In this document: piece by piece, positions 12,131 to 19,289 of the stretch
Layout of the letters: each line of letters starts with the position of its first letter
Position numbering within the stretch: position 1 is the stretch's first letter
From: an uncultured Eubacteriales bacterium
GTDB taxonomy: Bacteria > Bacillota > Clostridia > Christensenellales > Aristaeellaceae
Reading direction: 5' to 3'
DNA: 64,000 nucleotides
Assembly: GCA_902761755.1 (NCBI GenBank)
Contig: CACWLP010000003.1
Location: 62,001 to 126,000, forward strand
Translations under genes and position numbers: made by a program
The notes under the pieces: model-generated
Told to the model about the DNA's origin: nothing
The model's input: the letters and a program-made list of their open reading frames with translations, nothing else
Databases searched by the model: none

Positions 12131-12688
12131 TTATTTGGTGTAAATCCTGGGGTGCAGCACGCCGATATCCGGCAGATTGCGGTATTTTTCGTCGTAATCC
12201 AGGCCGTAGCCCACCACGAAGGCGTCCGGGATGTTGAAGCAGGAATACTGCACCTGCAGATCCACCCGGCGGCGGGCGGGCTTATCCAGCAGCGTCACGA
12301 TGGATACGGAGGCGGCCTCCCGGTTGGCGAAGACCTTTTTGAGGTAGGAGAGCGTCATGCCGCTGTCCACGATATCCTCCACCAGCACCACGTCCCGGCC
12401 CGTCACCGGCTTATCCAGGTCCTTGACGATCTTGACCACGCCGGTGCTCTTGGTGCTGCTGCCGTAGCTGGAAACCGCCATGAATTCGGTGGTAAGCGGC
12501 AGGTCGATCTCCCGGATCAGATCGGTGAAAAACACGCTGGCGCCCTTGAGGATGCAGATCATCACCGGTTCCTTTCCCGCGAAGTCCTGCGTCAGCTGCC
12601 GGCCCATGTCCTTGACCGCCTTGGCGATTTGCTCCCTCGTCACCAGGATCTTTTCCAGGTCGCCGTAGATTTTCGCGTTGGTATCCAT
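12131..12688 (-). CDS. hpt: hypoxanthine phosphoribosyltransferase
   Basis: 185 residues. It salvages hypoxanthine or guanine to IMP/GMP using PRPP. The PRPP-binding signature VVLVEDIVDSG lies at residues 100-110. The flexible SYGSSTKSTG loop and the C-terminal FVVGYGLDYDEKYRNLP base-binding stretch are characteristic. The ATG at 12688 has GGAG upstream. The order tilS-hpt-ftsH matches the conserved Firmicutes cluster. Confidence 0.96.
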   Translation of the reverse strand: MDTNAKIYGDLEKILVTREQIAKAVKDMGRQLTQDFAGKEPVMICILKGASVFFTDLIREIDLPLTTEFMAVSSYGSSTKSTGVVKIVKDLDKPVTGRDVVLVEDIVDSGMTLSYLKKVFANREAASVSIVTLLDKPARRRVDLQVQYSCFNIPDAFVVGYGLDYDEKYRNLPDIGVLHPRIYTK

Positions 12689-12702
12689 CGTTTTTTCTCC
12701 TT

Positions 12703-14046
12703 TTATTTTTCGCTGGCGCCTCCGTCGCCGCCGGGCAGGAAGCCCGTATAGCGCAGGAGCACCGCGTCGCCTGTATCGTCCGTTACCCGGGCTTCCTCCC
12801 CGGGGCCGACGCCCATCGCCCAGATCACCCGGCTCCCGTCGCACAGCAGGGGCACGTAGGGGCGGAAGGGCCGGGGCACTTTTTTGTCCGTGAAATAATC
12901 CTGCAGGGATTTGTGTCCCGGGCTGCCCAGGGGGCGGATCGCATCGCAGGGCTGCCGGGTGCGCAGCACGCAATTTTCATACACCCGCCGGGGCATCGCC
13001 TGGACGCGGATGCCGTCGCCCCGTTCTCCATTTGCGGGGGAAACGCGCAGCGCCTCACTGCGGGGCAAAGCATCGGGGAAGCAAAGCCCCTCCGGGGGCA
13101 GGATGTGCAGCCGCTTTTCCGTGCCCAGGGCGCGCCAGCCTAGGGGCAGGTTCATTGTTTCGCCGGGGCGCAGGCGGCACAGCGCTTCCGTCTGCTCGAA
13201 ATCCAGCGCCACGGGGCACAGGATGCGCACCGCCCGGCGGCGCAGGGGGACGGGCAGCGCCCGAAGCAGGGAGAAAGCGGCGTACCGGCAGGGGTCCGCC
13301 AGGCGGGCGTCTCCGCCCCTCAGAGCGTCCGTGGCGGCGCGGACGAGGTATTCCTCGTCGTCGGCCAGGATGCGGGCGCAGCGGGCCACGGCCACCTCCG
13401 CCCGGGGCAGCCTTTCCCGGATCAGGGGCAATACCCGGATGCGCAGGAAATTCCGCAGGTATCCGTCGTCCTCGTTGGTGCCGTCCTCCCGCCAGGAGAC
13501 GCCCTTTTGGATGAGGGCGCCCCGCAGGGTTTCCGGCGGCACATCCAGGAACGGCCGCCAGAGCAGGGCCGTGCCGCCCTCCCGCTTTCGCAGGGCTGTA
13601 TCCGCCATGCCGGAAAGCCCCCGGCCGCCGCTGCCGCGCAGCAGGTGCAAAAGCAATGTTTCCGCCTGGTCCCGCCGGTGATGGGCCAGGGCCAGGGCGA
13701 AATCCCCTTCGTCGGGGAAGCTGTCGAGCATGGCGCCGTAGCGGGCCTGCCGGGCTTCGTCCTCGCTTTTGCCGGTGAGCTTCAGCGGGATCACCCGGCA
13801 GGGAACGCCCAGCCTTCCGCACAGATCGGCCACGAACGCGGCGTCCGCGGCGGAATCGGGGCGCAGGCCGTGGTCCACGTGGACGCAGGACAGGGAGAAC
13901 CCCTCCTGAACGGACAATTCGGCCAACGCCAACAGGAGGGCCACCGAATCGGCGCCCCCGGACACGGCCGCCTTCACGCGGCCCGGCTTCCCCGCGCGGC
14001 GCCAGGATTCCCGGGCGTGCGCCACCAAAAAGGCCCAATCATCCAT
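12703..14046 (-). CDS. tilS: tRNA(Ile)-lysidine synthetase
   Basis: 447 residues. It converts C34 of the AUA-reading tRNA-Ile to lysidine using ATP and lysine. The N-terminal PP-loop AVSGGADSVALL (SGGADS at residues 29-34) is followed by HVDHGLR and LAHHRRDQAETLLLHLLRGSG, both typical of TilS. The C-terminal domain ends with the SLQDYFTDKKVPRPFR segment. It lies 14 bp upstream of hpt. No Shine-Dalgarno site precedes the ATG, and the promoter is so close that the mRNA may be leaderless. Confidence 0.96.
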   Translation of the reverse strand: MDDWAFLVAHARESWRRAGKPGRVKAAVSGGADSVALLLALAELSVQEGFSLSCVHVDHGLRPDSAADAAFVADLCGRLGVPCRVIPLKLTGKSEDEARQARYGAMLDSFPDEGDFALALAHHRRDQAETLLLHLLRGSGGRGLSGMADTALRKREGGTALLWRPFLDVPPETLRGALIQKGVSWREDGTNEDDGYLRNFLRIRVLPLIRERLPRAEVAVARCARILADDEEYLVRAATDALRGGDARLADPCRYAAFSLLRALPVPLRRRAVRILCPVALDFEQTEALCRLRPGETMNLPLGWRALGTEKRLHILPPEGLCFPDALPRSEALRVSPANGERGDGIRVQAMPRRVYENCVLRTRQPCDAIRPLGSPGHKSLQDYFTDKKVPRPFRPYVPLLCDGSRVIWAMGVGPGEEARVTDDTGDAVLLRYTGFLPGGDGGASEK

Positions 14047-14054
14047 ACCCGATT

Positions 14055-14083
14055 ATTTTACCCTGCAAAGCGCCCGAGCGCAA
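14055..14083 (-). promoter_or_regulatory. promoter of tilS-hpt placed directly before the start codon
   Basis: On the minus strand, TTGCGC (14083-14078) and TAAAAT (14060-14055) have a 17-bp spacer. Only 8 bp separate the -10 box from the tilS ATG, so transcription would start at or next to that codon. Confidence 0.55.
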
Positions 14084-14201
14084 GGGATTCCGGCATTAGT
14101 TTACAAAAAATCAACATTTGACGGGGAAGGGGGAACCGCAGCCGGATCCCGGGGCTTTCCGCCCCCCTTTCCCGGGCCGACGCTTCGGGGAAACCGCCTG
14201 C

Positions 14202-14228
14202 ACCAAACCCGCCCGGCCACATAGCATG
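14202..14228 (+). promoter_or_regulatory. possible SigK-type promoter before the Cys-rich gene
   Basis: AC, a 16-bp spacer, then CATAGCATG resembles the mother-cell SigK pattern AC-N16-CATANNNTA with one mismatch. No vegetative promoter is evident here. The rest of 14084-14300 holds only a GC-rich hairpin around 14150-14176. Confidence 0.3.
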
Positions 14229-14300
14229 AGGGTGAGGGCCGCCGTATCCTGGCCCAACGAAGCGGCGCTGGAAAGCGCCCGTGCGAGGAGGCGCAAACCT

Positions 14301-15107
14301 ATGTCTTTCTACTCTTACAAGAACGCCAATCCCGGCTGCTGCCCCGGTACCATCGAGGGCAGCGCACTGGACGGACTGAATGAGAAAATCTGCATCCAGG
14401 TGCAGCGGGTGTACGACAGCTGCCTGCAGCAGGAACAGCTGACCAACGTGAACGTTACCATCACCAGCTACGCCCAGGTGGTGAACAACGGCTGCGGATG
14501 CAGCTGCAACGACGACACCACCACCGTGCCCCCTACTTCCGCCCCCGTGGCCCCCATCACCTTTGAATCCTGCCGCTCCAGCACCATGGACGTGGACATC
14601 GGCAACCTTTCCGTGGAACGGCTGTGCGACCGGCCCTGCTTCGCCCGGGTGCGCGGTACGATCCAGATCCCCATCGACATCCTGTTCACGGACAGCCGCT
14701 GCGTGGAATACATCGGAAAGGGCGTCGTAACGGTGGGGAAGGACGTGCTGCTGGCCATCCCCGACGATTCCATCGTGCCCTTCACCCTGGAGGGCATGGC
14801 CAGCGCCGTGTGCGTGGCGGGCAGCTACCAGGGGGACAACACCTTCCGGCTCACCGTCTGCGTCACCATCGTGCTCAAGGTGCTGGCCCGGGTGGAAATC
14901 CTGGTGCCCAGCTATGGGTTCTGCCCCATTCCGCCCTGCGAGGAATTCTCCGACAGCGTGTGCGACGAATTCTTCTCCCTGCCGCTGTTCCCGCCTGCTA
15001 CCCTGTGCGACGAGGACGCCTTCAACAGCAGCCAGAATTGCAGCAACTGCAATAACTGCGGCAGCTGCGGCAACTGCGGCAACGGCTGCCGCCGCTGCGG
15101 GAACTGA
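14301..15107 (+). CDS. cysteine-rich protein, probable spore-coat or exosporium-type structural protein
   Basis: 268 residues, with no signal peptide. The N-terminus has NPGCCPG and a KICIQVQRVYDSC motif, which I associate with uncharacterised clostridial coat-like proteins. Two beta-rich repeats follow (around VERLCDRPCFARVRG and FRLTVCVTIVLKVLARVEI) and resemble SPOCS/DUF3794-type modules. The last 25 residues are a Cys/Asn/Gly repeat (NCxxCNNCGSCGNCG). The ATG at 14301 has AGGAGG 9 nt upstream. A possible SigK promoter supports mother-cell expression; the coat assignment is inference. Confidence 0.6.
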   Translation: MSFYSYKNANPGCCPGTIEGSALDGLNEKICIQVQRVYDSCLQQEQLTNVNVTITSYAQVVNNGCGCSCNDDTTTVPPTSAPVAPITFESCRSSTMDVDIGNLSVERLCDRPCFARVRGTIQIPIDILFTDSRCVEYIGKGVVTVGKDVLLAIPDDSIVPFTLEGMASAVCVAGSYQGDNTFRLTVCVTIVLKVLARVEILVPSYGFCPIPPCEEFSDSVCDEFFSLPLFPPATLCDEDAFNSSQNCSNCNNCGSCGNCGNGCRRCGN

Positions 15108-15124
15108 TACACAGACCCGTCTTC

Positions 15125-15147
15125 GGGGGCCGGAAGGCCCCCTTTTT
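15125..15147 (+). terminator. terminator of the Cys-rich gene
   Basis: The stem GGGGGCC-GGAA-GGCCCCC is followed by TTTTT and starts 18 bp after the stop codon. Confidence 0.9.
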
Positions 15148-15179
15148 CGTATGATTTTGTAAAACATTACGAAATTATG

Positions 15180-15208
15180 TAGAAAAATTGAAGATTATGT
15201 TGTATAAT
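15180..15208 (+). promoter_or_regulatory. promoter of the two-gene membrane operon
   Basis: TAGAAA (15180-15185) and a perfect TATAAT (15203-15208) have a 17-bp spacer, 21 bp before the next start codon. Confidence 0.6.
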
Positions 15209-15229
15209 GATGACGGAAGGAGGCTGCTT

Positions 15230-15391
15230 ATGACGGATTATCAGATCGAAGCCCGGAAACCGAGGCGCAAAAGCGGCAGGCTGAGCCTGTGGCACCGGTT
15301 CGTGCTGCTGGTGGGTTACGCGGCCATCCTGTACGCCGCGGTCCGGGGCGCGGTGTTCGTATTGGTGCTGCTGGAGGGCATGAGGCAATGA
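15230..15391 (+). CDS. small single-pass membrane protein
   Basis: 53 residues. A basic N-terminus (EARKPRRKSGR) is followed by one hydrophobic helix, so an N-in topology is likely. GGAAGGAGG lies 7 nt upstream of the ATG at 15230. Its stop overlaps the next start as ATGA, coupling it to the DUF4230-like gene. I recognise no family. Confidence 0.7.
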   Translation: MTDYQIEARKPRRKSGRLSLWHRFVLLVGYAAILYAAVRGAVFVLVLLEGMRQ

Positions 15392-16002
15392 AGCGCGCAG
15401 GCAAGGCGCTGCTGCGAGTGGCCGGGCTGGCGCTGGCCATCACCCTGGCGGTATTCCTGATCCGCTGGGGATGGGGCTGGTTCAGCGGCAATATGCTGCA
15501 GGGAAAATATGAACGGGCCACGGAGATCATCGCCCATGAGATCCAGCGGGTGGGCGAACTGACGGCGGTGAAATACACCGACAGCTCCGTGATGCACAGC
15601 AGCACGAAGGCCCTGCTGATCGGAGACGTGCAGACGGTGTCCGTTCCGTATACGTATGAGATCGGCTTTGGCGTGCACCTCAACGGGGTCGCGGTGGCCG
15701 CGGGGGAGGACGGGCTGGTTTTCACGGTGCCGGATGCCGTCATGACGTACGACAGCTTTCAGGTGACGGGAAAGCCGGAAGTCAGCGATTTTCTTTATCC
15801 CCTCAGCGAAGAGCGCTATCAGCAGATGCTGGACGAGCAGGCGGCGGAATGCCGGAAAAAATATCTGGAGGACCCGGCCTGCCTGGAAAACGCCTGGCAG
15901 GAGACCTGCGGGCGCATCCGGCAGCTGGCCGAACAGTGGACCGGGGAGGAGCTGACGGTGACGTTCCAAAAACCCATTGAAAATAAAACGACGGGGGGTT
16001 GA
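15388..16002 (+). CDS. DUF4230-like membrane-anchored protein
   Basis: 204 residues. One N-terminal transmembrane helix (about residues 8-27) is followed by an extracytoplasmic domain. That domain contains ELTAVKYTDSSV, then VSVPYTYEIGFGVHLNGV, the strand order I associate with DUF4230. A charged helical C-terminus follows. The function of the family is unknown. It overlaps the upstream small membrane protein by 4 bp. Its stop codon is embedded in the -35 box of the rplJ promoter. Confidence 0.65.
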   Translation: MKRAGKALLRVAGLALAITLAVFLIRWGWGWFSGNMLQGKYERATEIIAHEIQRVGELTAVKYTDSSVMHSSTKALLIGDVQTVSVPYTYEIGFGVHLNGVAVAAGEDGLVFTVPDAVMTYDSFQVTGKPEVSDFLYPLSEERYQQMLDEQAAECRKKYLEDPACLENAWQETCGRIRQLAEQWTGEELTVTFQKPIENKTTGG

Positions 16003-16027
16003 CAGCCCTCCTTTTTTGTGGTAAAAT
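15999..16027 (+). promoter_or_regulatory. strong promoter of rplJ-rplL
   Basis: TTGACA (15999-16004) and TAAAAT (16022-16027) have a 17-bp spacer. The -35 hexamer contains the stop codon of the preceding gene. Confidence 0.85.
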
Positions 16028-16033
16028 CCTTTT

Positions 16034-16165
16034 CGGCTTTGAAAGAGCCTGTGCCGTAGACAGCCGGTATCCGCAAGGATCTAAAGGGCGCTGCCCGCCT
16101 GCCGAGGTGCAAAGGAAAGTGATTTGTATGCTCTCCCTTGCGCGGCGCAAGGGTTTTTCTTTTAC
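16034..16165 (+). promoter_or_regulatory. ribosomal protein L10 leader (autoregulatory RNA)
   Basis: The 5' leader between the promoter and rplJ ends in the terminator CCCTTGCG-CGG-CGCAAGGG followed by TTTTTCTTTT (16135-16163). Upstream it holds the folded region that in Firmicutes binds the L10(L12)4 complex and favours termination when L10 is in excess. Identification is by position and the leader-plus-terminator layout. Confidence 0.8.
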
Positions 16166-16187
16166 TCTGAGCCATTGAGGAGGTGTA

Positions 16188-16697
16188 ATGGAAAAAATGA
16201 GCAAGAACCGTGACATGAAGGTCGAAAAGGTCGCTGAGATCGTGGAAAGGCTCAAGGGCGCCGAATCCGTCACCCTGGTGAGCTACAGCGGGCTGACCGT
16301 GGAGCAGGATACCAACCTGCGCCGCGCCTGCCGCGAAAACGATGTGGACTACTGCGTGCTCAAGAACCGGCTGGTGAAGCTGGCGCTGCAGCAGGTGGGC
16401 GTCGAGGGCCTGGACGATCTGCTCAACGGCCCCAACGCTTTCGTCTTCTCCAAGAAGGATCCGGTCAGCGGCCCCAAAGCCGTGGCCCAGTTCATCGAGA
16501 AGAACAAGCTGGAGTCCCTCAAGATCACCGGCGGTATCTTTGAAAACAAGGCTGCCGATGAGAAGAAAATGCTGAAGCTGAGCAAGATGCCCGGCAAGGA
16601 CGAGCTTATGGCGACCCTGGTGGGCTGCCTGATGAGCCCCGTTTCCGCCCTGGTGGCCGTGCTCGGCGAAATCGCCGAAAAGAAGGAAGCCGCCTGA
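16188..16697 (+). CDS. rplJ: 50S ribosomal protein L10
   Basis: 169 residues, the normal length. The N-terminal rRNA-binding domain starts with EIVERLKGAESVTLVSYSGLTVEQ and includes YCVLKNRLVKLAL. The C-terminal helix that docks L7/L12 dimers (SALVAVLGEIAEKKEAA) is intact. The ATG at 16188 follows GAGGAGGTGTA. It is co-transcribed with rplL and controlled by the L10 leader. Confidence 0.98.
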   Translation: MEKMSKNRDMKVEKVAEIVERLKGAESVTLVSYSGLTVEQDTNLRRACRENDVDYCVLKNRLVKLALQQVGVEGLDDLLNGPNAFVFSKKDPVSGPKAVAQFIEKNKLESLKITGGIFENKAADEKKMLKLSKMPGKDELMATLVGCLMSPVSALVAVLGEIAEKKEAA

Positions 16698-16764
16698 TGC
16701 GCGGCGCGGCCTGAGAGCCGCATGAAAACACTTACCGATCTGAAATAAAATGGAGGAAAAGAAA

Positions 16765-17139
16765 ATGTCCGTTCAGGAAATCATTGAAGCCATCGAGAAA
16801 ATGTCTCTGATGGAAGTCAACGAACTGGTTGAAGCTCTGAAAGAAAAATTCGGTGTCACCGGCGCGATCGCCGTGGCCGGCGGTGCCGGCGCCGGCGCTG
16901 CTGCCGCCGCTCCCGCGGAAGAACAGACCGAATTCGACGCCATCCTGGTGGATGCCGGCTCCGAAAAGATCAAGGTCATCAAGGCTGTGCGCGAAGTCGT
17001 GTCCGGCCTGGGCCTGAAGGAAGCCAAGGAATTCGTGGAATCCCTGCCCAAGCCCCTGAAGGAAGGCGTGAGCAAGGAAGAGGCCGAAAAGGTCAAGGCC
17101 CAGTTCGCCGAAGTGGGCGCGAAGGTCGAAATCAAATAA
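16765..17139 (+). CDS. rplL: 50S ribosomal protein L7/L12
   Basis: 124 residues. The N-terminal dimerisation helices ([27 protein letters not shown]) lead to an Ala/Gly hinge (GGAGAGAAAAA). The C-terminal factor-binding domain contains [26 protein letters not shown]. The ATG at 16765 has GGAGG 8 nt upstream; the ATG 15 bp earlier overlaps that site and is less likely. Codon use is that of a highly expressed gene. Confidence 0.98.
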   Translation: MSVQEIIEAIEKMSLMEVNELVEALKEKFGVTGAIAVAGGAGAGAAAAAPAEEQTEFDAILVDAGSEKIKVIKAVREVVSGLGLKEAKEFVESLPKPLKEGVSKEEAEKVKAQFAEVGAKVEIK

Positions 17140-17151
17140 GATTTTCGCAAA

Positions 17152-17184
17152 GGCCGCCGCGGAAAGCCGCAGCGGTCTTTTTTT
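17152..17184 (+). terminator. terminator of rplJ-rplL
   Basis: A GC-rich stem (GGCCGCCGCGG, loop AAAG, CCGCAGCGGTC) is followed by a T8 run. Confidence 0.9.
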
Positions 17185-17208
17185 GCGCGTAAAAATGCAG
17201 GGGATCGG

Positions 17209-17237
17209 TTGATTTTTTCGGCAAAACGGGGTACAAT
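17209..17237 (+). promoter_or_regulatory. promoter of degV-PHP operon
   Basis: TTGATT (17209-17214) and TACAAT (17232-17237) have a 17-bp spacer, 53 bp upstream of the degV start. Confidence 0.75.
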
Positions 17238-17290
17238 AAATAAATCATGATGCAGTCATGGTACCAATGACGCAAGGAGGGGTGACGCCC

Positions 17291-18169
17291 ATGGAACAAA
17301 ATTATGTATTCATGACGGACAGCGACAGCGACCTGCTCTTTTCCATTGCCGATGAAAAGCAGATCCCCGTTGTAAAAATGCCCTATACGCTGAACGGCGT
17401 GGAATACCTGGACGATAACGGCCGCGCCGGCATCGAGGAAGATTTTTTCCATAAGATGGAAGCCGGGGCCACGCCCAATACGTCCCTGCTGCCCACGGCC
17501 GCGTATCTGGAGTATTTTGAGCCCATCCTGAAAGAAAAGGACCTGCTGTTCATCGCTTTCTCCTCCCAGATGAGCGCCACCATCAATAATATCTTCGAGG
17601 CCCGGGAGCAGCTGCTGGGAAAATACCCGGAGCGGAAATTCATCGTGGTGGATACCCTGAGCATCTCCGGCCCCCAGAGCCTGCTGATCCTGGGCGCCCA
17701 CGCGCTGTACGAGCAGGGCAAGTCCATGGAGGAAGTGGAGCAGTGGGTGAAGGACAACCGGATGCGGGCCCACGCCTGGCTGACGGTGGGGGACCTGAAA
17801 TATCTGGCCCGGGGCGGGCGTATTTCTTCCACCAGCGCGTTCTTCGGCTCCATGCTGGATATCAAGCCCATCATCTGCATGGGCAAAGGCGGCAAGCTGG
17901 ACCCCGCGGAAAAGGTGCAGGGCCGGAAGAAGGCGCTGCGCACCCTGGTGGACCGCACCGCCGAGTACATTGAGCAGCCGGAAGAACAGACCGTGCTCAT
18001 CATGCAGGCCGACGTGAAGGAGGAGGCCCAGCGGGTGGCGGAAATGCTCCGGCAGCGCATCCCCGGCATCCGGGATATCCGCATCCAGGCGGTGGGCCCC
18101 GTGATCGGCGCGCACTGCGGCCCCGGCACCCTGGCCATTTGCTTCATGGGCAAGGAACGGACGATCTGA
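17291..18169 (+). CDS. DegV family fatty-acid-binding protein
   Basis: 292 residues. DegV proteins bind a fatty acid and act as FakB-type carriers for fatty acid kinase. Visible features are the N-terminal MTDSDSDLLFSIA, PNTSLLPTAAYLEYF, the SSQMSATINN motif, and GDLKYLARGGRISSTSAFFGSMLDIKPI, the family signature. The C-terminus has GPVIGAHCGPGTLAICF, the usual HxGPG loop. The ATG at 17291 follows AAGGAGGGG. It overlaps the PHP gene by one base (TGATG). Confidence 0.93.
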   Translation: MEQNYVFMTDSDSDLLFSIADEKQIPVVKMPYTLNGVEYLDDNGRAGIEEDFFHKMEAGATPNTSLLPTAAYLEYFEPILKEKDLLFIAFSSQMSATINNIFEAREQLLGKYPERKFIVVDTLSISGPQSLLILGAHALYEQGKSMEEVEQWVKDNRMRAHAWLTVGDLKYLARGGRISSTSAFFGSMLDIKPIICMGKGGKLDPAEKVQGRKKALRTLVDRTAEYIEQPEEQTVLIMQADVKEEAQRVAEMLRQRIPGIRDIRIQAVGPVIGAHCGPGTLAICFMGKERTI

Positions 18170-19080
18170 TGGAGAAGAACAAGAATAAAGAAAATATGCG
18201 AATGATCATTGATCCCGCCCTTCCGCAATGGAAGGGCAATTTTCACTGCCACACCACCGGCAGCGACGGGTGGGTGTCCCCGCGGGAAGCGGCGGCGCAG
18301 TACAGGGCCGCGGGCTATGATTTCCTGGCGATCACCGATCACCGCCGGGTCACCGACCCAGCGGAAGCGGAAACGGATCTGCTGCTGATCCCCGGCATCG
18401 AATTGGATTACCGGGTGGAAACCGGCCATGCCCAGGCGGTGCATATCGTGGGCGTGGGCGTGGACCGGGATGCCCTGGATATTCCCGCCGCGATGCGTAC
18501 GCCCCAGCAGGGCGTCGACGCCATCCGGGCGTCGGGCGGACGGGCTATTTTCGCCCACCCCGCCTGGAGCCTGAACGATCCGGAAACCATCAAAGGGCTG
18601 AAAAATCTAAGCGCCGTGGAGATCTACAACCGCTGCTCCGATTTTCCCTGGAACGCCCGGCGGGCTGATTCCTCCGAGGTGATCGACCTGTGCTTCGCCG
18701 ACGGCTTCCATTTACCGATCGTGGCCGCGGACGACGCCCACCAGTACAACGGCGACCAGTGCCACAGCGCGGTGATCGCCTGCGCGGCGGCATGCACCCG
18801 GGAAGGCATCCTGGACGCGCTGGACAAAGGAAACGTGTACGGCAGCCAGGGCCCCCGGATCAAGGAAATGAAAATGGAAAACGGGGCGCTGAGCATCCGC
18901 TGCACGCCCTGCCGGAAGGTCATTTTCTATTCCGACGCCATTTATTCCCGGGAACGCACCGTGGCGGGGGAGGCCATTACCGAAGCCCGTTACCAGGCCC
19001 TGCCCCGGGAAACCTACCTGCGGGTGGAAATCGAGGATGCGGAGGGCCGCAGAGCCTGGTCGTCACCGGTGCGGGTGTGA
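18169..19080 (+). CDS. PHP-domain phosphoesterase (CehA/McbA-like)
   Basis: 303 residues. Metal-binding motifs are FHCHTTGSDG (about residues 25-34), ITDHRR, a Glu in PGIELDY, AHPAWS and VAADDAHQ. The last 75 residues form a beta-rich domain after the PHP barrel. Relatives include phosphoesterases and hydrolases of varied substrates, so the substrate here is unknown. It is translated from the TGATG overlap with degV. This is the second PHP gene in the window, and it is only distantly similar to that at 9305. Confidence 0.82.
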   Translation: MEKNKNKENMRMIIDPALPQWKGNFHCHTTGSDGWVSPREAAAQYRAAGYDFLAITDHRRVTDPAEAETDLLLIPGIELDYRVETGHAQAVHIVGVGVDRDALDIPAAMRTPQQGVDAIRASGGRAIFAHPAWSLNDPETIKGLKNLSAVEIYNRCSDFPWNARRADSSEVIDLCFADGFHLPIVAADDAHQYNGDQCHSAVIACAAACTREGILDALDKGNVYGSQGPRIKEMKMENGALSIRCTPCRKVIFYSDAIYSRERTVAGEAITEARYQALPRETYLRVEIEDAEGRRAWSSPVRV

Positions 19081-19100
19081 GGAAAAATATTAAATTTTTT

Positions 19101-19143
19101 GCGGGGGAGGGGTTCTTTGGTGCCCAAAGAATCCCTCCCCCGC
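19101..19143. repeat. 20-bp-arm palindrome, probable dispersed repeat
   Basis: The left arm (19101-19120) and right arm (19124-19143) pair almost perfectly, with a 3-base loop. The outer halves are G/C runs and the inner halves are A/T-rich. It follows the PHP gene but lacks a T run. Its layout resembles the palindrome at 35529-35568. Confidence 0.6.
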
Positions 19144-19225
19144 GCCCCCTCCAAGAAAGGCAGCTGGGGAGAACTGTTATGATTTTATATCAGTTTTTCC
19201 TCCAGCTGGTTTTCGGAAGGGGAAC

Positions 19226-19260
19226 GGGGGAACCGCTTTTGACACAAAAGCGGTTCCCCC
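19226..19260 (-). terminator. hairpin downstream of proS
   Basis: A perfect 15-bp stem (GGGGGAACCGCTTTT pairing with its complement) with a 5-base loop lies 30 bp after the proS stop. It has no T run, so it may be a weak terminator or an mRNA-end stabiliser. Confidence 0.5.
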
Positions 19261-19289
19261 GTAATAATATCCCCGTTCTTATAATTCCC

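Noticed and set aside
12913..14121. Several overlapping open frames on both strands opposite tilS
   Set aside because: They are low-complexity Arg/Pro/Gly shadows of the tilS gene, which has clear motifs.
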